A DNA stretch of 25,738 bases from an uncultured Lachnospiraceae bacterium (GTDB lineage Bacteria > Bacillota > Clostridia > Lachnospirales > Lachnospiraceae): assembly GCA_937891165.1 (NCBI GenBank), contig CALAEX010000127.1, forward strand, positions 1-25,738, in the 5' to 3' direction. A program made the position numbers and the translations under genes. Shown piece after piece: positions 22,907 to 25,738 of this stretch (position 1 is its first letter; every line of letters begins with the position of its first letter). Under the pieces are notes generated by a model. It was given only the letters and a program-made list of their open reading frames with translations. It ran no database searches and was not told the origin of the DNA.

Positions 22907-23956
22907 ATGAAAAAGAAACTACTCTCTTTACTCCTTGTGTTTACGCTTGTCTTATCTATCACAGCATGTGGACAAACTAACACAGACATGAATTCTGAAA
23001 AAGAAAATAAAGAACAAAATTCCACTGAAACATTGGTAACACAATATCCTATTACGGTTACTGACCAAGCGGGTCGTGAAGTTACCATTGAATCTGAACC
23101 TGAAAAACTAGTAAGTGGATACTATATTTCTACAAGTCTTCTCATTGCACTTGATTTAAATGATAAATTAGTCGGCATTGAAGCAAAAGCTGACAAACGT
23201 CCAATTTATCAACTGAGTGCACCAGAATTGATTACATTACCAAATGTAGGAACTGCAAAAGAGTTTGACTTAGAAGGTTGTATTGCCCTAGAGCCTGATT
23301 TAGTAATTCTTCCTTTAAAGCTGAAAAACACAGCAGAATCACTAGAAAAATTAAACATTGATGTTCTTTATGTAAATCCTGAAAATCAAGAATTATTGAC
23401 AGAGATGATGAATCTTATTGGTACCGTAACTAATACGCAGGAAAAAACAAAAAAATTAATGGATTTTGTAACAAAACAAGAAACTGCTCTTGCTACTACT
23501 CTTGCTACTGCGAATACTCCAAGTGTATACTTAGCAGGTAACTCTAATATGCTTTCCACCGCTGGTTCTGCTATGTATCAATCCAATATGATTACACTTG
23601 CTGGTGGAAAAAACGTTGCAGCTGACATTACAGATACCTACTGGGTAGAAATTGATTATGAACAGCTTTTAACTTGGAATCCTGACTACATTATTTTAGC
23701 ATCTGATGCAAATTATACAGTAGATGATGTACTTGCAGACCCTAACCTTGCCGAATGTTCTGCTGTAAAAAATGGAAATGTTTACAAAATGCCAAGCAAA
23801 GCAGAATCTTGGGACAGCCCTGTACCAAGTGGTATTCTTGGTTCTGTATGGTTAGCAACTATGTTACACGAAGATTTATTTACTGCTGATAATGCTTCAG
23901 CTATCATTGATGAATATTATGAAACATTCTATGACTTCACATACAGCGAAAAATAA
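22907..23956 (+). CDS. ABC importer substrate-binding lipoprotein (Peripla_BP_2/TroA-like)
   Basis: Lipid-anchored binding protein of the iron-siderophore/B12/molybdate class. Signal peptide with lipobox SITACGQ; then a Peripla_BP_2 fold starting at ITVTDQAGREVTIESEPEKLV, with EPDLVILPL and WNPDYIILASD typical of the class. Near the C-terminus is KAESWDSPVPSGILGSVW. 349 aa from ATG 22907 (GAGGTG 6 nt before). The ligand is not fixed by sequence; adjacency to a molybdenum hydroxylase favours molybdate or tungstate (MolA-like), with iron or corrinoid as alternatives. Shares a divergent promoter region with xdhB. Confidence 0.88.
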   Translation: MKKKLLSLLLVFTLVLSITACGQTNTDMNSEKENKEQNSTETLVTQYPITVTDQAGREVTIESEPEKLVSGYYISTSLLIALDLNDKLVGIEAKADKRPIYQLSAPELITLPNVGTAKEFDLEGCIALEPDLVILPLKLKNTAESLEKLNIDVLYVNPENQELLTEMMNLIGTVTNTQEKTKKLMDFVTKQETALATTLATANTPSVYLAGNSNMLSTAGSAMYQSNMITLAGGKNVAADITDTYWVEIDYEQLLTWNPDYIILASDANYTVDDVLADPNLAECSAVKNGNVYKMPSKAESWDSPVPSGILGSVWLATMLHEDLFTADNASAIIDEYYETFYDFTYSEK

Positions 23957-24911
23957 TCCTTATTATATAGCCAGTGCAATCCTTTTGATTACATTGGCTA
24001 TTGCCAGTTTATATGTTGGGAAATATCCCCTTTCTATCGAAAAACTACTCTCTGGTGATGACTTACAATGGCGTGTTTTTCTCACCTTACGTCTTAGCCG
24101 TACCATAGTTGGTATCATAGGTGGTTTTGCACTTGGTACCGCTGGATTTGTCTATCAGACGGTATTTCGAAATGCACTTGCCTCCCCTGATATCATTGGT
24201 GTTTCCTCTGGTGCTAGTGCAGGAGCTGCTGTCGGAATCCTTTTTTTATCTAGCTCTCTTGCTATTACCCTCTCCTCTTTTGTGGGAGCATTAGGAGCTG
24301 TTGTTATTGCACTATTCCTATCTAGTTTAGATAAAAGTGGGAAAAATAGTACCATTGTCTTAGCAGGAATTGCAGTTCATTCCTTAGCACAAACACTTTT
24401 AATGTGTCTAAAACTAACCGCTGACCCTGAGCGTGAACTAGCTTCCATTGAATATTGGATTATGGGAAGTCTTAGTAGTATCAGTGGATATTCCATTTCC
24501 ATGAACTTAATACTATGCTTCGTTTGCTTATGTATCTTATTTTTATTACATCGCCATGTAATCATCCTTTCTACAGAAGAAGGCGAAGCACGTATGCTTG
24601 GAGTATCGGTTACAGCCTTACGCCTAGTTGTTCTTTTGACGGCAACTTTAACAGTTGCATCTATCATCAGCTTAACAGGACTAATTAGTTTCGTAGGACT
24701 CCTTGCACCTCATACAGCACGCTTATTGACGAAAGAAAATCGTATTCAAACGATGTTTCTTAGCGGACTAGTTGGTGGTATTCTACTATGTGGAGCAGAT
24801 ATTTTGGCACGAAGCGTTTCTACAACAGAACTACCCATAAGTATTTTTACTAGTTTACTTGGTGCACCATTTTTAATTTATTTAATTCTACAGGGAAGGA
24901 GAAATTTATGA
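23931..24911 (+). CDS. FecCD-family ABC transporter permease
   Basis: Membrane permease of the BtuC/FecCD/MolB class. Typical motifs: LRLSRTIVGIIGGFALGTAGFV, FRNALASPDIIGVSSGASAG, and GLISFVGLLAPHTARLL, the loop that couples to the ATPase. About 9-10 hydrophobic segments in 326 aa. Start is uncertain: ATG 23931 gives a normal N-terminus but no clear ribosome binding site; it overlaps the binding-protein gene by 26 bp, so coupled translation is likely. Its stop overlaps the ATPase start (ATGA). Only one permease gene is present, so a homodimer is expected. Confidence 0.92.
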   Translation: MTSHTAKNNPYYIASAILLITLAIASLYVGKYPLSIEKLLSGDDLQWRVFLTLRLSRTIVGIIGGFALGTAGFVYQTVFRNALASPDIIGVSSGASAGAAVGILFLSSSLAITLSSFVGALGAVVIALFLSSLDKSGKNSTIVLAGIAVHSLAQTLLMCLKLTADPERELASIEYWIMGSLSSISGYSISMNLILCFVCLCILFLLHRHVIILSTEEGEARMLGVSVTALRLVVLLTATLTVASIISLTGLISFVGLLAPHTARLLTKENRIQTMFLSGLVGGILLCGADILARSVSTTELPISIFTSLLGAPFLIYLILQGRRNL

Positions 24912-25732
24912 AATTTTTCTCAGTAAATAACTTGACTACAGGATATGGAAAACATAAGATTCTCTCTAACCTCTCCTTTGATTCTGATGATTCTGCAACT
25001 ATTGGAATTTTAGGTGCAAACGGTAGTGGCAAAACAACTCTTTTAAAAGCAATCTGTGGAATTATACCACATGATGGTACTTGTCAATTAGATGGTGATA
25101 TTCTCGAACAAAAAAATCCAAAACAGCTTGCAAAACTATGTAGCTATATACCACAAAGAAGTGGTATTTCTATTGATATATCCGTTTTAGATACTGTACT
25201 TATGGGCTTTCATCCCTATCTCGGTTTTTTGAACCATCCATCTAAGGAAATGAAAGAAAAAGCCATCAAATTGATACGTTTAGTTGGACTTAATGGAAAA
25301 GAAAATACGAATTATCTACATTTAAGTGAAGGGCAAAAACAACTCTGTATTCTAGCAAGAACGCTTGTTACAAACAGTAAGTTACTTCTTTTAGATGAAC
25401 CTGAAAGTGCACTAGATTTTCATTTTCGATATCAAATGCTTGAACTTATCCGAATATGGAATAAAGAGACACATAGTACCTCTCTTATTTCCTTACATGA
25501 CCCAACACTCGCACTAAATAGTTGTGATAAACTTCTCCTTTTATCTAAAGGACATATCATAACTACCATTTGTCCACAGATAGATGAACTTTCTAATATG
25601 GAAGAAAAACTATGTCAACTCTATGGTAATATTAGTTTGCATTACTGTACGAATAAAAATGGAACAAAACAAATTGTAATGTTAAAGGAGAATCTTTTTG
25701 AAAACAGTAACAAAAATCTTTTTTTTCGATGA
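24908..25732 (+). CDS. ABC transporter ATP-binding protein (FecE/BtuD type)
   Basis: ATPase driving the importer from the cytoplasmic side. Walker A GANGSGKT at 36-43, Q-loop in YIPQRSG, signature LSEGQ at 139-143, Walker B LLLLDEPE at 159-166, and H-loop His197 in ISLHDPT. 274 aa. AAGGAG lies 6 nt before ATG 24908, and the start overlaps the permease stop. The last 35 bp overlap the next gene start. Confidence 0.94.
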   Translation: MKFFSVNNLTTGYGKHKILSNLSFDSDDSATIGILGANGSGKTTLLKAICGIIPHDGTCQLDGDILEQKNPKQLAKLCSYIPQRSGISIDISVLDTVLMGFHPYLGFLNHPSKEMKEKAIKLIRLVGLNGKENTNYLHLSEGQKQLCILARTLVTNSKLLLLDEPESALDFHFRYQMLELIRIWNKETHSTSLISLHDPTLALNSCDKLLLLSKGHIITTICPQIDELSNMEEKLCQLYGNISLHYCTNKNGTKQIVMLKENLFENSNKNLFFR

Positions 25733-25738
25733 CAATGG
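25698..25738 (+). CDS. Start of a further gene, cut by the window edge
   Basis: TTG at 25698 with AAAGGAG 7 nt upstream opens a frame reading MKTVTKIFFFDDNG up to the last base. It overlaps the ATPase gene by 35 bp, so it belongs to the importer operon. The N-terminus recalls small ModE/LysR-like winged-helix proteins seen with molybdate genes, but 13 residues are too few for a call. Confidence 0.45.
   Translation, partial: MKTVTKIFFFDDN

Overview
The window looks like low-GC Firmicutes (Clostridia) chromosome, most likely Lachnospiraceae. The signs are an AT-rich base composition, AGGAGG-type ribosome binding sites, consensus sigma-A promoters, a SpoVB-like flippase, an iscR-iscS-iscU-mnmA operon, RqcH, and a three-subunit molybdenum hydroxylase. 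The assignment is inferred from gene content; no rRNA or tRNA is present to confirm it.

Layout. 1-1634 (minus): the end of a surface-glycan locus, with a partial DegT-family sugar aminotransferase and a membrane-anchored protein of unknown function. 1726-3466: a solitary TnpB-family gene whose RuvC catalytic residues all appear to be substituted. It is followed by a hairpin-rich putative guide RNA and preceded by two 37-bp palindromes and a near-perfect outward promoter. 3551-5344 (minus): yicC-rpoZ-lepB operon with its own promoter and terminator. 5358-6205: a SPOR-domain amidase. 6274-8481 (minus): two CobW-type GTPases, one with a His/Cys-rich metal-binding insert and one fused to a DUF1980-like domain. 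8503-11186 (plus): rqcH and a PHP phosphoesterase. 11227-11402: a structured intergenic element with interleaved inverted repeats. 11414-16013 (minus): iscR-iscS-iscU-mnmA, then glf. 16113-18564 (plus): flippase and ApbE lipoprotein. 18637-22790 (minus): molybdenum hydroxylase FAD, Fe-S and Mo subunits followed by xpt. 22841-25738 (plus): a FecCD-type ABC importer and the start of one more gene.

How the genes work together. IscS with IscU supplies sulfur for Fe-S clusters and for MnmA tRNA thiolation, with IscR as probable feedback regulator. The molybdenum hydroxylase and Xpt share an operon, so xanthine could be oxidised or salvaged. The divergent ABC importer may supply molybdate (inference). 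The CobW pair is probably a metal-homeostasis module.

The most unusual part is 1726-3466. A catalytically dead TnpB relative, a structured RNA and a 13-of-14 match between a guide-like segment and the start site of the neighbouring promoter together suggest a domesticated RNA-guided repressor of the TldR kind. This is a hypothesis drawn from sequence reading and is untested.
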